A stretch of 32,127 nucleotides of DNA from an uncultured Acidimicrobiales bacterium. Lineage in GTDB: Bacteria > Actinomycetota > Acidimicrobiia > Acidimicrobiales > SZUA-35. Made by a program: the position numbers and the translations under genes. The DNA lies in contig CALKZY010000036.1 of assembly GCA_938002965.1 (NCBI GenBank), forward strand, positions 1 through 32,127, read 5' to 3'. This document shows positions 16,411 through 24,021 of the stretch, piece by piece. The notes under the pieces are model-generated. The model was not told the DNA's origin. It searched no databases and saw nothing but the letters and a program-made list of their open reading frames with translations. Position 1 is the stretch's first letter; every line of letters begins with the position of its first letter.

Positions 16411-16821
16411 ATGGACGCAGAGAGTCAAGCGACGTTGGACACGGTCATGGGCCTGATGGGCGCCATGGGTGGTGGCGACATGGACAAGATGTCAGAGCTT
16501 ATGGCTGACGACATGGTCTGGCAGAACGAAGGGGACCCGGACGTCCCCTGGATCGGGCCCTGGGAAGGCAAAGAGGCAATTTTCGGATTCCTTCAGGTCT
16601 TCTCGTCGAACTTTGAAACCATGCTGTGGGAGAACGAGGACGTCATGGCATCAGGCGACACCGCAGCGGTGTTCGGACGGATGAACGCCCGCATGACCGG
16701 TTCTGGGAAAGAGACCGGTGAGTTCACCTTCGCCCTTCGGGCCAAAGTTCGCGATGGGAAGGTCGTGCTCTGGAACTGGTTCGAGGACAGTTTTGCCATC
16801 GGCCGAGCATTCAAGGGTTGA
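16411..16821 (+). CDS. SnoaL-like / NTF2-fold protein
   Basis: A 136-residue protein beginning at ATG 16411 behind GAGAGG. The pattern is that of SnoaL-like NTF2-fold proteins: an N-terminal helix (ATLDTVMGLMGAMGGGDMDK), the 'L.ADDMVWQ' strand, PWEGKEAIFGFLQVF, an internal 'MASGDTAAVFGRM' strand, and a final 'RDGKVVLWNWFEDS' strand followed by the closing helix. Members form a cone-shaped pocket and act as small-molecule isomerases, hydrolases or binding proteins; none of these activities can be assigned here. It lies 27 bp after the MoaF-like gene and 33 bp before the membrane-protein gene, so all three are probably co-transcribed. Confidence 0.8.
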   Translation: MDAESQATLDTVMGLMGAMGGGDMDKMSELMADDMVWQNEGDPDVPWIGPWEGKEAIFGFLQVFSSNFETMLWENEDVMASGDTAAVFGRMNARMTGSGKETGEFTFALRAKVRDGKVVLWNWFEDSFAIGRAFKG

Positions 16822-16854
16822 GCATCGAGTTGTCCGAAACATAGGGAGAAGCAA

Positions 16855-17262
16855 GTGAATTTTGTACAGGAAAGACTGAAGGCACCAGGAGTTCCGCTCC
16901 TGGTAACGCTGTACCTCTTCGTGGTGATCGGCTTTGGTGTCGTCCTTGGCATTCCCGCTCTGTTCGGGAACGGGATGATGGAAACCCAAACCGTCGGTTG
17001 GGGCGGAAGAGAGTTAGGTATTGCCATTGGCGCCATCATCGCTGTTGTGTCGAGGAACGCCATGGCGTACTTGATTGTGTTCGTCGCCGGTGTGTTTCGC
17101 GAATTGAGCGATGCCTTGGAAGCATTGGCTGAGAGGCCGGCAAACACTGCGTCCGCAGTCATGATCGGTGTGCTCGGACTTGTCGGCGCGCTGTGCGCTT
17201 GGTTCAGCTATCGAGGCCTGCGGGAGAACGCCGAAGCGCTGGTTGCAAATCGAGCTGTGTAG
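16855..17262 (+). CDS. Small four-helix membrane protein, unknown function
   Basis: A 135-residue integral membrane protein with a GTG start at 16855 preceded by AGGGAG. Hydrophobic segments lie at about residues 13-36 (PLLVTLYLFVVIGFGVVLGI), 53-67, 69-85 (AMAYLIVFVAGVF) and 104-121 (AVMIGVLGLVGALCAWFS). The layout, with an arginine between helices 2 and 3 and another (SYRGLREN) after the last helix, resembles DUF4345-type small membrane proteins, but I do not recognise the family with confidence. It is the last gene of the small plus-strand cluster and is followed 30 bp later by a strong hairpin. Confidence 0.65.
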   Translation: MNFVQERLKAPGVPLLVTLYLFVVIGFGVVLGIPALFGNGMMETQTVGWGGRELGIAIGAIIAVVSRNAMAYLIVFVAGVFRELSDALEALAERPANTASAVMIGVLGLVGALCAWFSYRGLRENAEALVANRAV

Positions 17263-17292
17263 AGGTCGGTTGGCATTTGCCTTCAACGGTTG

Positions 17293-17324
17293 AAGAGCTC
17301 CCGGGTCCGTGCCCGGGAGCTCTT
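17293..17324. terminator. Perfect 13-bp inverted repeat, bidirectional terminator candidate
   Basis: AAGAGCTCCCGGG, a 6-nt spacer, then its exact complement CCCGGGAGCTCTT. It lies between two converging genes (ends at 17262 plus and 17355 minus). There is no U tract on either side, so it may be a non-canonical terminator, as is common in high-GC actinobacteria. A shorter palindrome (CTTCAAC-G-GTTGAAG, 17281-17295) abuts it. Confidence 0.6.
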
Positions 17325-17354
17325 GTACGTCACGGCATATCCGATGCGTGCGAA

Positions 17355-17459
17355 TCAGATGTTGCCAAGCAGCCCGGCTGATGCGGCCGACGCCGTGTAG
17401 GCGATGGTGGTGGCCACGACGACAAGGCCGGGAATCAGTTTTTTCATTCGCTTGTTCAT
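17355..17459 (-). CDS. 34-residue exported peptide
   Basis: A very short gene: ATG at 17459 with GGAGG five bases upstream, the strongest ribosome binding site seen near it, and TGA at 17355. The product has a positive N terminus (MNKRMKK), a hydrophobic core (LIPGLVVVATTIAY) and an Ala/Ser-rich end (TASAASA) suited to signal peptidase I. Cleavage there would leave only about six residues (GLLGNI). No homologue is recognised. It could be a secreted signalling peptide, a membrane-bound micropeptide or a leader. It stands alone between the hairpin at 17293-17324 and the divergently located acyl-CoA oxidase gene end at 17556. Confidence 0.55.
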   Translation of the reverse strand: MNKRMKKLIPGLVVVATTIAYTASAASAGLLGNI

Positions 17460-17555
17460 TGGGTTCCTCCGATGGAATGACAGCAACTTTTGCTCTCATT
17501 GCTACAGACACCGGTGGGCGAACGATCCTGTCGAGATTTTGGAGAATTCTGGTGG

Positions 17556-19871
17556 CTAGTCATCGATCAGGGCCTCGGCGCCCAGAATCTCGTCAGGGAT
17601 GGCGAAGGCGTCAACCAGCGGGCGGGCTATCAGGCGAGCTTCTGCGCACAGCACCGACACCAATTTGCGGATCTGCTTCGAGGCGGCGGCCGACAGTTTG
17701 CCGTGCTCCATGAACCAACCCCGATCCGCCTCCAGCATCGACAGGGCATGCAGATCACAGAGCAACTCAAGGGCATCACGTTCAGGCCCTTCGGGCATTG
17801 ACTCGACCATGGTCACGAACCGTTTCACAACCAGATGGTCAACGTGGGCCCGGGCCGCTTCAATGGCATGGTCTTGCACCTCGCCGAAGGCCACCGCCGA
17901 ATCGGTCCCGGTACTGATGCGTTTTCGCAGCCGAGCGGCCAGAGCGGCCACCAGATGCTCTTCGCGCCAGCGGAACAGATCAACGTAGTTCTCGACGTCA
18001 CGCAGCTCGTCCTCGTCGGCCCCTCCAAGCACAATCGGGTTGGCTTCCCGAACCGTTTCAACCGCTCGGCCGGCCAGGAACCGAACGGTTCCCAAAAGAC
18101 CCAGGTCGTTGAACTGCTGGGCGTAGTTGGTGAGCAGTCCGCGGGCCACCAGCTGGGCCAGCACGGTGTTGTCGCCCTCATACGTCTGGAAAATGTCGGC
18201 ATCGGCCTTGAGCGGACCGAGGCGGTTCTCGGTCAGGTAGCCGGCACCACCGCAGGCTTCACGGCACTCCTGGATGGTTCGGTTGGCGTGCCAACTGGCC
18301 CATGCCTTCAAACCGGCGGCCTGGCCTTCCAACACTCGGGACTCCAACCGTTCACCGTTGTAGTCGTCGGCCAGCTGCTCCAAGGCGAACCGGTAGGCCC
18401 AGGTGGTGGCCAGCAGCGGCATGAGTCGACGCTGATGCTGGGGGTAATCCAGCAGGACGGTTTCTGGTTCACTAGGACCTCCGGGGCCGAACTGGCGGCG
18501 CCGGAGGCCGTATCGCACGGCGATGGCCAGTGCCGTTTCGGCTGCTGAGATAGATGCCGTGCCCACACCGATGCGGCCGCCGACCAGCGTGCCGATGGTG
18601 GTGAAGAAGCGTTTACCTTCGCCGGGGATCGGGGAGTCGTAGGTGCCGTCGGCCGCCACCGAGGCGAAGCGGTCCAACAGGTTGGTTCGGGGAATGCATA
18701 CCTGGTCGAACCACAGACGACCGTTGTCCACCCCGTTCAATCCGGCTTTGGGACCATCATCCTCGATGGCGACTCCCGGCATCGGGTGACCGTCGGCGGA
18801 GCGGATAGGCACCACAAAGGCGTGTACGCCGTGGCCTCGCCCGTCGGTGACCAGCTGGGCGAACACCACGGCGGCGTGGCCGTCGTTGGCGGCGTTGCCG
18901 ATGTAGTCCTTGCCCGCACCCAGATGTGGGGTGTGAACCACAAACTCGTCGGTGGTGGGATCGAAGGTGGCGGTTGTCTCCAACGCTTGGACGTTGGAGC
19001 CGTGATCGGTTTCGGTCATGGCGAAACAGCCGGGCAGGGCCATTGACATCATCGGTTCCAACAACTCGGCGTGATGAGACTCGGTGCCGAGGCGAAGCAG
19101 CGCCCCGCCGAACAACCCGAACTGCACCCCGAATTTTGTCAGCAGGCTGAGGTCGTGGTGGGCGATGACCGAGAACGCCCCCAGGAAGTCGCTTTGGGTT
19201 CCAGCTCCACCATGTTGCGCCGGAAACCCCAAGCGGCCGATTCCTTCGTCGGCCAGGCGACGGCACTGAGCCAGTACCCGGACCCGATGCTCGTCCATCG
19301 GGAGTCCGTAGACGTGAGCGAAATCGGGTTGGGACAGCAAGGCTCGAACTTGTTGGCGAATCTCTTGTCGGGGGCCGTCCCGTAGGGCGACGAGCGCATC
19401 GACGTCCAACCTCGGTACATCCAGTGTGGACTCGGTGCCGGTCGGGTTCTGGGGTCGGGCTCGTCCGGTAACCGCCCGGGTCGGCTCACTGCCTTCGAGT
19501 CCGAGCTGGCGGCCAAGCAGGCGGACGGCCTCCCGCTCGCTTGAGGTGAGCTCGTTCCCCCGTCGGCCGGTGGTGGCCAGCTGCTCGGCGAATGCTTCGA
19601 TGTCGAGCGACTCCACACCGTCGATGGGGGCGACCGAGTCTCTAATCAGGTCGAGGACGGTGGCCAGCTCGTTGGGTGATGGCGGATCGGTCGGGTTGAG
19701 CCACCCGTCGAAAGCCAGTCGACAGTCCTGGTCGAGTCCGGTTGCCGACATCTCGTCGCAGATGGAGACAATCTCCGATTCCCGTAGCTCGCCGTCGGAC
19801 CACGCCAAATAGATGAACGGCAGGAACGGCAGCAGATCAGGATCATCAATGGAGCGAACAGTAGTGGACAT
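17556..19871 (-). CDS. Acyl-CoA dehydrogenase/oxidase with N-terminal TerB-like domain
   Basis: A 771-residue flavoenzyme of the acyl-CoA oxidase type, which introduces the trans-2 double bond in fatty acyl-CoA. Residues about 170-780 cover the fold: GCFAMTETDHGSNVQALETT (residues 281-300, FAD/substrate contacts), GGRIGVGTASISAAETALAI (431-450), CREACGGAGYLTENR (536-550) and FQTYEGDNTVL (561-571), where Glu565 is the expected catalytic base of acyl-CoA oxidases. Residues 1-75 (LPFIYLAWSDGELRESEIVS) look like a TerB-type helical domain, which is not part of the classical oxidase. The ATG at 19871 lies 5 bp after the aldo/keto reductase stop, so they form an operon. Whether it uses O2 or an electron carrier cannot be told. 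Confidence 0.88.
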   Translation of the reverse strand: MSTTVRSIDDPDLLPFLPFIYLAWSDGELRESEIVSICDEMSATGLDQDCRLAFDGWLNPTDPPSPNELATVLDLIRDSVAPIDGVESLDIEAFAEQLATTGRRGNELTSSEREAVRLLGRQLGLEGSEPTRAVTGRARPQNPTGTESTLDVPRLDVDALVALRDGPRQEIRQQVRALLSQPDFAHVYGLPMDEHRVRVLAQCRRLADEGIGRLGFPAQHGGAGTQSDFLGAFSVIAHHDLSLLTKFGVQFGLFGGALLRLGTESHHAELLEPMMSMALPGCFAMTETDHGSNVQALETTATFDPTTDEFVVHTPHLGAGKDYIGNAANDGHAAVVFAQLVTDGRGHGVHAFVVPIRSADGHPMPGVAIEDDGPKAGLNGVDNGRLWFDQVCIPRTNLLDRFASVAADGTYDSPIPGEGKRFFTTIGTLVGGRIGVGTASISAAETALAIAVRYGLRRRQFGPGGPSEPETVLLDYPQHQRRLMPLLATTWAYRFALEQLADDYNGERLESRVLEGQAAGLKAWASWHANRTIQECREACGGAGYLTENRLGPLKADADIFQTYEGDNTVLAQLVARGLLTNYAQQFNDLGLLGTVRFLAGRAVETVREANPIVLGGADEDELRDVENYVDLFRWREEHLVAALAARLRKRISTGTDSAVAFGEVQDHAIEAARAHVDHLVVKRFVTMVESMPEGPERDALELLCDLHALSMLEADRGWFMEHGKLSAAASKQIRKLVSVLCAEARLIARPLVDAFAIPDEILGAEALIDD

Positions 19872-19876
19872 AGGTG

Positions 19877-20425
19877 TTACAACTCTCCAAGCGTGTTCAG
19901 TGATTCCATGTCTTCGGCTGACAGCTCGAAGTCAAACACCGCCAAATTCTCTGCCATCCGACTGGCCGGCGATGATTTCGGCAGCGGTACCACGCCGTGC
20001 TGAATGAAGCATCGCAGCAGCACTTGAGCGGCCGTCCGGCAGTAGTCAAGCGTGGCTAGCTCACGGCGGTAGACCAGCGGGTTGAACTCGATCTGATTGG
20101 CCATTGGTGTGATGGCGCGAACCGTTCCCTTAGCGAGCAGGGTTTCCATCTGGCGCCAAGTGTCGAGGCGGTCCGGGCCGCCCGGCCAGTGGATCAACAC
20201 CAGATCGATGGGGGCCGGAGAATTCTCGCCATCGAGCCGTCGGCGGCTTTGCTCCACGGCCCGGCGGCTGCGATCAAAGCCATGGTCGTCATTCCAGATC
20301 TTGGTGGTGACGAACAGGTCGCTGCGGTTCATCCCGCTGGCGGCCTGGCCCCGCAGTTCCCAGGTGCCAAATCCGATGGCGGGCATGGATACCCCGTTGC
20401 TGAGCGTCGCCGTAGGGATGGTCAC
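19877..20425 (-). CDS. Aldo/keto reductase with three internal deletions
   Basis: A 182-residue product that follows the aldo/keto reductase pattern from end to end but lacks three internal blocks. Present: LSNGVSMPAIGFGTWELRG, SDLFVTTKIWNDDHGF (with the catalytic Lys), IDLVLIHWPGGPD (with the catalytic His), QIEFNPLVYRREL, TAAQVLLRCFIQHGV, PKSSPASRMAENLAVFDFEL. Absent: the segment after GQAA that should hold the catalytic Asp and Tyr (the 'YRHIDTA..Y.NE' region), the 'GVSNF' loop after TVRAI, and the 'AYSPL' region after LDYC. Typical members have about 270 residues. All three gaps keep the frame. The start is GTG at 20425. Activity is unlikely without the Asp and Tyr. Confidence 0.8.
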   Translation of the reverse strand: MTIPTATLSNGVSMPAIGFGTWELRGQAASGMNRSDLFVTTKIWNDDHGFDRSRRAVEQSRRRLDGENSPAPIDLVLIHWPGGPDRLDTWRQMETLLAKGTVRAITPMANQIEFNPLVYRRELATLDYCRTAAQVLLRCFIQHGVVPLPKSSPASRMAENLAVFDFELSAEDMESLNTLGEL

Positions 20426-20531
20426 CTCGGCGACGCTAGCACCAAACGTCGGTCGGCTTGATCGTTGCTAGAAGTAGCTTCGGGCTGGAGCAGGCCCGAA
20501 GGAGGGTCGGGAGCTGGTTGACTGGAGGCTC

Positions 20532-21737
20532 ATGACCGACGATCGGCTGAACCTGTTGTCCGAACCGCTGGAGTTGAAGTGCGGGCTCCGGTTGAAGAAC
20601 CGCTTGGTGAAGGCGCCGATGTCGGACTCATTGGGTGACGGCACCGGCAACCCAACCGACGAGCAGATTGAGTTGAACCGGCGGTGGCATGATGGGGGAG
20701 CGGCGCTGTCGCTCGTCGGTGAAGTGCAGGTTGACCGTCGATATCCAGAGAAGCCCGGCAACTTGGCGCTTGATGCCGTCGATGACGAGACGATGTTTCG
20801 TCGTCTGGCTACCGTCCCTGACGGTTCGGGAGCACATATCTGGCCTCAACTGGGTCACGCCGGAGCGCTGTCCTATCCGCCGGTGTCGACGCCGGTTGGA
20901 CCTTCGGCTCTTGACCTTGAGGGGTTGCAGTGCCCCGAGATGTCGACCGATGAGTTGGAGGCCCTTCCCGGTCGTTTTGCCGTAGCCGCCACCAACGCCT
21001 GCCGAGTGGGTTTCACCGGGGTTCAGATCCATGCCGCCCACGGCTTCCTGCTGAGTCAGTTCCTGTCCCCGTTGTTCAACCGTCGTGTCGACCGGTACGG
21101 CGGATCGATCGAAGCCCGAGCCGGCCTGCTGATAGCCGTCGTCGACGAGGTGCGCCGGGCGGTCGGCCCCGATGTCGCCGTCGCCGTCAAGATCAACGCC
21201 ACCGACGAGCTTGAGGGAGGCTTGACCGAGGCCGACGCCCTGGTGGCTGTAGAGATGGTTGATCGCCACGGTGTTGACCTGATCGAGATCAGCGGCGGAA
21301 CCTACTTCCCCGGCGCTCCGTCAAGCTCCGACCGGGGATCGACCAGCGGCCCGTACTACAGCCACTTTGCCAACAAGGCTCGTTTTGTGACCGGCGCCGC
21401 CCTGATGGTGACAGGCGGCGTCAAGACTCGAAGCCATGCCGTCGAACTGCGGTCCGGTGGTGCCGATCTAGTCGGCCTGGCCCGGACCATGGTGCTTGAT
21501 CCGGAACTACCCAAGGCATGGCTTGGTGCCGGTGGCGACCCGACGTTTCCCTCGTTCCCGTCGACCGTTCCCGGAGGGGTGACCGCCTGGTACACCATGC
21601 GTTTGGAAGCCATCGCTCAAGGGCATGAAGCTGCCTTCCAGGCAACACCGCAGGAAGCGCTGGCCACCTACGACCGGCGTGATGAAAGCCGTGTCGAACG
21701 ATGGAGAGCCCGCACCCATAAGCAGGCGCACGATTGA
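20532..21737 (+). CDS. NADH:flavin oxidoreductase, Old Yellow Enzyme family
   Basis: A 401-residue FMN-dependent TIM-barrel ene-reductase or related oxidoreductase. ATG 20532 has GGAGG seven bases upstream. Typical features in order: LKNRLVKAPMSD (residues about 22-33), HIWPQLGHAG (about 97-106), GVQIHAAHGFLLSQFLSPL and NRRVDRYGGS (about 165-195), LIEISGGTYF (about 250), and the C-terminal GGVKTR and ADLVGLARTMVLDP for FMN phosphate binding. The substrate-binding pair is H-A-A-H. Only the barrel is present, without the C-terminal FAD/4Fe-4S half of 2,4-dienoyl-CoA reductase. The stop overlaps the next gene's start (TGATG). Confidence 0.9.
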   Translation: MTDDRLNLLSEPLELKCGLRLKNRLVKAPMSDSLGDGTGNPTDEQIELNRRWHDGGAALSLVGEVQVDRRYPEKPGNLALDAVDDETMFRRLATVPDGSGAHIWPQLGHAGALSYPPVSTPVGPSALDLEGLQCPEMSTDELEALPGRFAVAATNACRVGFTGVQIHAAHGFLLSQFLSPLFNRRVDRYGGSIEARAGLLIAVVDEVRRAVGPDVAVAVKINATDELEGGLTEADALVAVEMVDRHGVDLIEISGGTYFPGAPSSSDRGSTSGPYYSHFANKARFVTGAALMVTGGVKTRSHAVELRSGGADLVGLARTMVLDPELPKAWLGAGGDPTFPSFPSTVPGGVTAWYTMRLEAIAQGHEAAFQATPQEALATYDRRDESRVERWRARTHKQAHD

Positions 21738-22411
21738 TGGAACCCACAGTTGAGTTGGTTGAGGAACTGCAGAGCCGGCTGGACGGAAACCCGGAGTTGG
21801 CCGAAGCGTTTGCCCGGCTGACTCCCGGCCGTCAACGGGAGTACAACTTCCACATCTCCCAGGCCAAGCAGCCCAAGACCAGGGAGAGCCGTATCGACAA
21901 GTGTGAGCCAAAGATCCTGGCCGGGCTGGGTTTTCGTGAGTTGGACGAAGCAGGCAAAGCGAAGTTGAAGGCCAAGATGGAGGCCAAAAAGAAGGTGGCC
22001 GGTGACGGGCCGGTGATGCTGTCGGGCGGCAATCCTCAAATCCCAAAAGGTGATGGCCCTGGGCCGGTCAACGCCTACCTGGATGCCATGCCCGGATGGA
22101 AGCAGGGGATCGGCCGGGAGCTGGATGCCCTCATCGAACGGGTCGTGCCTGATGTGCGGCGGGCGGTTCGGTGGAACTCACCGTTCTACGGGGTTGAGGG
22201 CCGGGGATGGTTTGCCAGCTACCACTGCTTTGATCGCTACATCAAGGTCACGTTCCTCAAGGGCAGCCAGCTGGACCCCGAGCCGCCCGAACGCTCCAAG
22301 GACCCCGAGGCTCGGTATGTCCACCTCGGTGAGGGCGAGGATCTTGATACTGCTCTGTTGGAGAGTTGGGTGAGTCAGGCCGCTGCCATCAACGGCTGGG
22401 ACGGTTTCTGA
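21737..22411 (+). CDS. YdeI-like/OmpD-associated segment fused to DUF1801 domain
   Basis: A 225-residue protein starting at ATG 21737, which shares bases with the TGA of the preceding gene; the TTG one codon upstream is an alternative. Residues 10-65 (AEAFARLTPGRQREYNFHIS and the following KTRESRIDK) match the helical C-terminal part of YdeI/OmpD-associated-type proteins. Residues about 105-225 are a DUF1801 domain: VNAYLDAMPGWKQGIGREL, DVRRAVRWNSPFYG, ASYHCFDRYIKVTFLKGS, YVHLGEGEDLD. DUF1801 proteins are frataxin-fold-like and of unclear role. Translational coupling with the Old Yellow Enzyme homologue suggests related use, perhaps in stress. Confidence 0.75.
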   Translation: MEPTVELVEELQSRLDGNPELAEAFARLTPGRQREYNFHISQAKQPKTRESRIDKCEPKILAGLGFRELDEAGKAKLKAKMEAKKKVAGDGPVMLSGGNPQIPKGDGPGPVNAYLDAMPGWKQGIGRELDALIERVVPDVRRAVRWNSPFYGVEGRGWFASYHCFDRYIKVTFLKGSQLDPEPPERSKDPEARYVHLGEGEDLDTALLESWVSQAAAINGWDGF

Positions 22412-22442
22412 CCAACTGTCCGACCAATTGTCTGACCGGTAA
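22407..22442. repeat. Imperfect 12-bp tandem repeat
   Basis: TCTGACCAACTG, TCCGACCAATTG and TCTGACCGGTAA follow each other, starting at the stop codon of the DUF1801 gene. Two copies match at 10 of 12 positions and the third over its first half. No function is evident. Confidence 0.5.
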
Positions 22443-22451
22443 TCGGACGGT

Positions 22452-22613
22452 CTACTGGTCGTCTCGGTCGTGGCGCAGGGCCAACGCCATCGGGATCAGT
22501 GCGACAAGTTGCACCGTCGCGGCGAACGCAAACGAGGTGAGATGCGTCCACTGGCCGGCGGCTTGATGGATCTCGACTTCCGCTATGTGATGAGGTTCCC
22601 GTCCCGCCTGGAC
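22452..22613 (-). pseudogene. Possible C-terminal remnant of a membrane protein
   Basis: A short open stretch on the minus strand ends in TAG (22452-22454) and reads like real protein: HQAAGQWTHLTSFAFAATV followed by a hydrophobic segment (QLVALIPMALAL) and a charged end. It has no usable start before an in-frame TGA at 22614-22616. It may be the tail of a lost gene or chance. The rest of 22443-22671 shows no gene. Confidence 0.25.
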
Positions 22614-22671
22614 TCAGCCACCGTTGCGCGACCCAAGTGCGATTCCGTACGAGCGTTGTAGCGACCTATCG

Positions 22672-23052
22672 CTAGAGGCGTTGAGAGACGCTCAACACGT
22701 AGCCGGCGGGGTCCCGGAACCAACAGATCCGGGCCCCGCTACCGGGAGCGGTCCAGATGCCTCTGTCATCCACCTCCATGCCGGGAAAGTCGGCCGGTTC
22801 GACGCCTTTGGCTTTCAGCTGACCCACGGCGGCCTCGACGTCGTCGACGATCCAATCGAGCACGGTCCACGGCGGTGGTTGGTGCGCATCAACCTTGCTG
22901 ATCCGCAGCTCGGCTGACGCCATCTGGAAGACAATGGCGAACGGTGAGTCGTCCACCTCGGGAAAGCCGAGCAGGCCGTGGTAAAAGGAGCGGGTCTCAT
23001 CGGCGTCGGTGGTGGACAGAAAAACCGAGTGCGGGCTGTCACTGAGGTTCAT
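22672..23052 (-). CDS. VOC family (glyoxalase-like) protein
   Basis: A 126-residue protein of the vicinal oxygen chelate fold. I start it at ATG 23052, which follows GGAGAG; the open frame extends upstream without features. The pattern is that of a single VOC domain made of two beta-alpha-beta-beta-beta modules: SVFLSTTDADETRSFYHGLL, AIVFQMASAELRISKV, TVLDWIVDDVEAAVGQLKAK and ICWFRDPAGYVLSVSQ, where F-R-D-P-A-G-Y is the usual end motif. Members bind metal ions for isomerisation, ring cleavage or antibiotic binding. Activity cannot be predicted. Confidence 0.85.
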   Translation of the reverse strand: MNLSDSPHSVFLSTTDADETRSFYHGLLGFPEVDDSPFAIVFQMASAELRISKVDAHQPPPWTVLDWIVDDVEAAVGQLKAKGVEPADFPGMEVDDRGIWTAPGSGARICWFRDPAGYVLSVSQRL

Positions 23053-23162
23053 GGTGGCTCTCCGATGGTTGACGCAAGACCGTTGTGAACCGATGGTAGT
23101 CGTGAGTCGATCTCTGGTTCGCTGCACCGGTGCTGGTCAGCCGACTGATCTAGACTTCGTGG

Positions 23163-23228
23163 GTGGATTGGATTGGTAGAGGCTTGGTCGTGCTCGGTGT
23201 GGCGGGATTGGCGGTGTCGTCATCATGA
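23163..23228 (+). CDS. Tiny hydrophobic ORF overlapping the sulfotransferase start
   Basis: A 21-residue open frame (GTG 23163) with a hydrophobic stretch GLVVLGVAGLAV ends in TGA that overlaps the sulfotransferase ATG as ATGA. It could be a coupling leader or the start of a truncated DUF2905-like membrane protein. No ribosome binding site is visible. Confidence 0.25.
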   Translation: MDWIGRGLVVLGVAGLAVSSS

Positions 23229-23941
23229 CGCTTCAGGTCATTGGTGCCGGCTTTGGTCGCACGGGAACGCTTTCGCTGCAACAGGCACTCGATGATCTCG
23301 GCTTCGGCCCCACGTATCACATGAACGAGGTGTTCGTTAACCGATCTCACGTCGACCGGTGGCTGGAGTACGGCGACACCGGAACGGCCGATTGGGACGA
23401 TCTGTTCGCCGAATACAAAGCTGCGGTTGATTTCCCGGCTTGTTGCGCCTGGGAAGAGCTCTACGAGGCGTACCCCGAAGCCAAAGTGGTGCTGACCGTT
23501 CGGGATCCGGCTTCGTGGTGGACGAGCACCTCAACCGTCATCTACCCGACCCGCACCATGTTTCCTGCATGGCTCAAGCGGGCGGTTCCATTCACCCAAC
23601 GTTGGCTGGACATGGTCGACAAGCTGGTCTGGACCGGCACCTTCAACGGCCGATTCGAGGATCAGGCGTACGCCATCCAAGTGTTCGAAAATCATGTTGA
23701 GACGGTCCGAGCCCACTGCGACCCGGAGCGGTTGCTGGTCTTCCAGGTGTCCGAAGGTTGGGAGCCTCTGTGCGAATTCCTGGGAGTGCCCGTACCGGAC
23801 GGTCCGTTCCCCCATGTCAACGACGCCAAGTCCTTGAAACGACGGTTCGCCGGTATTCGCTGGGGAACCCGGCTGGCCCCTGCCGCGCTATTGGTGGCCG
23901 GCGCAGTCGGCGCAGTGGCCGTGCTGGGTGGCGGTGGTTAG
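23225..23941 (+). CDS. Sulfotransferase family protein with C-terminal membrane helix
   Basis: A 238-residue PAPS-dependent sulfotransferase-like protein. The N-terminal P loop GAGFGRTGTLSLQQAL (residues 7-22) is the 5'-phosphosulfate-binding loop of the family. VVLTVRDPASWWTS (about residues 88-101) is the 3'-phosphate-binding strand with its Arg, and the helix starting W-E-P-L-C-E-F-L-G-V-P-V-P closes the domain. The end (APAALLVAGAVGAVAVLGG) is a single hydrophobic segment that likely anchors it in the membrane. This family is widespread in actinobacteria and fungi, and acceptors are mostly unknown. A tiny upstream ORF overlaps the start. Confidence 0.8.
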   Translation: MTLQVIGAGFGRTGTLSLQQALDDLGFGPTYHMNEVFVNRSHVDRWLEYGDTGTADWDDLFAEYKAAVDFPACCAWEELYEAYPEAKVVLTVRDPASWWTSTSTVIYPTRTMFPAWLKRAVPFTQRWLDMVDKLVWTGTFNGRFEDQAYAIQVFENHVETVRAHCDPERLLVFQVSEGWEPLCEFLGVPVPDGPFPHVNDAKSLKRRFAGIRWGTRLAPAALLVAGAVGAVAVLGGGG

Positions 23942-23950
23942 TGTTGCGCC

Positions 23951-24021
23951 ATGAGACTACTGGTCTTCCAATGGATCCGTTCGACGCCCTGTGGGTGATG
24001 GGCGGGCCGATGGCTGTGTAA
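23951..24021 (+). pseudogene. Remnant of a class I glutamine amidotransferase
   Basis: ATG 23951 begins MRLLVFQ, the usual N terminus of such amidotransferases, and about 20 bases later, in another frame, [15 protein letters not shown] appears, which is normally about 40 residues further on. A deletion has therefore joined the two pieces, and the product ends in TAA. The catalytic Cys and His regions are missing. Confidence 0.6.

Noticed and set aside
22412..22661. Plus-strand ORFs after the DUF1801 gene
   Set aside because: Composition is that of non-coding or antisense DNA and no family resemblance is seen; only the minus-strand tail at 22452-22613 looks faintly protein-like.
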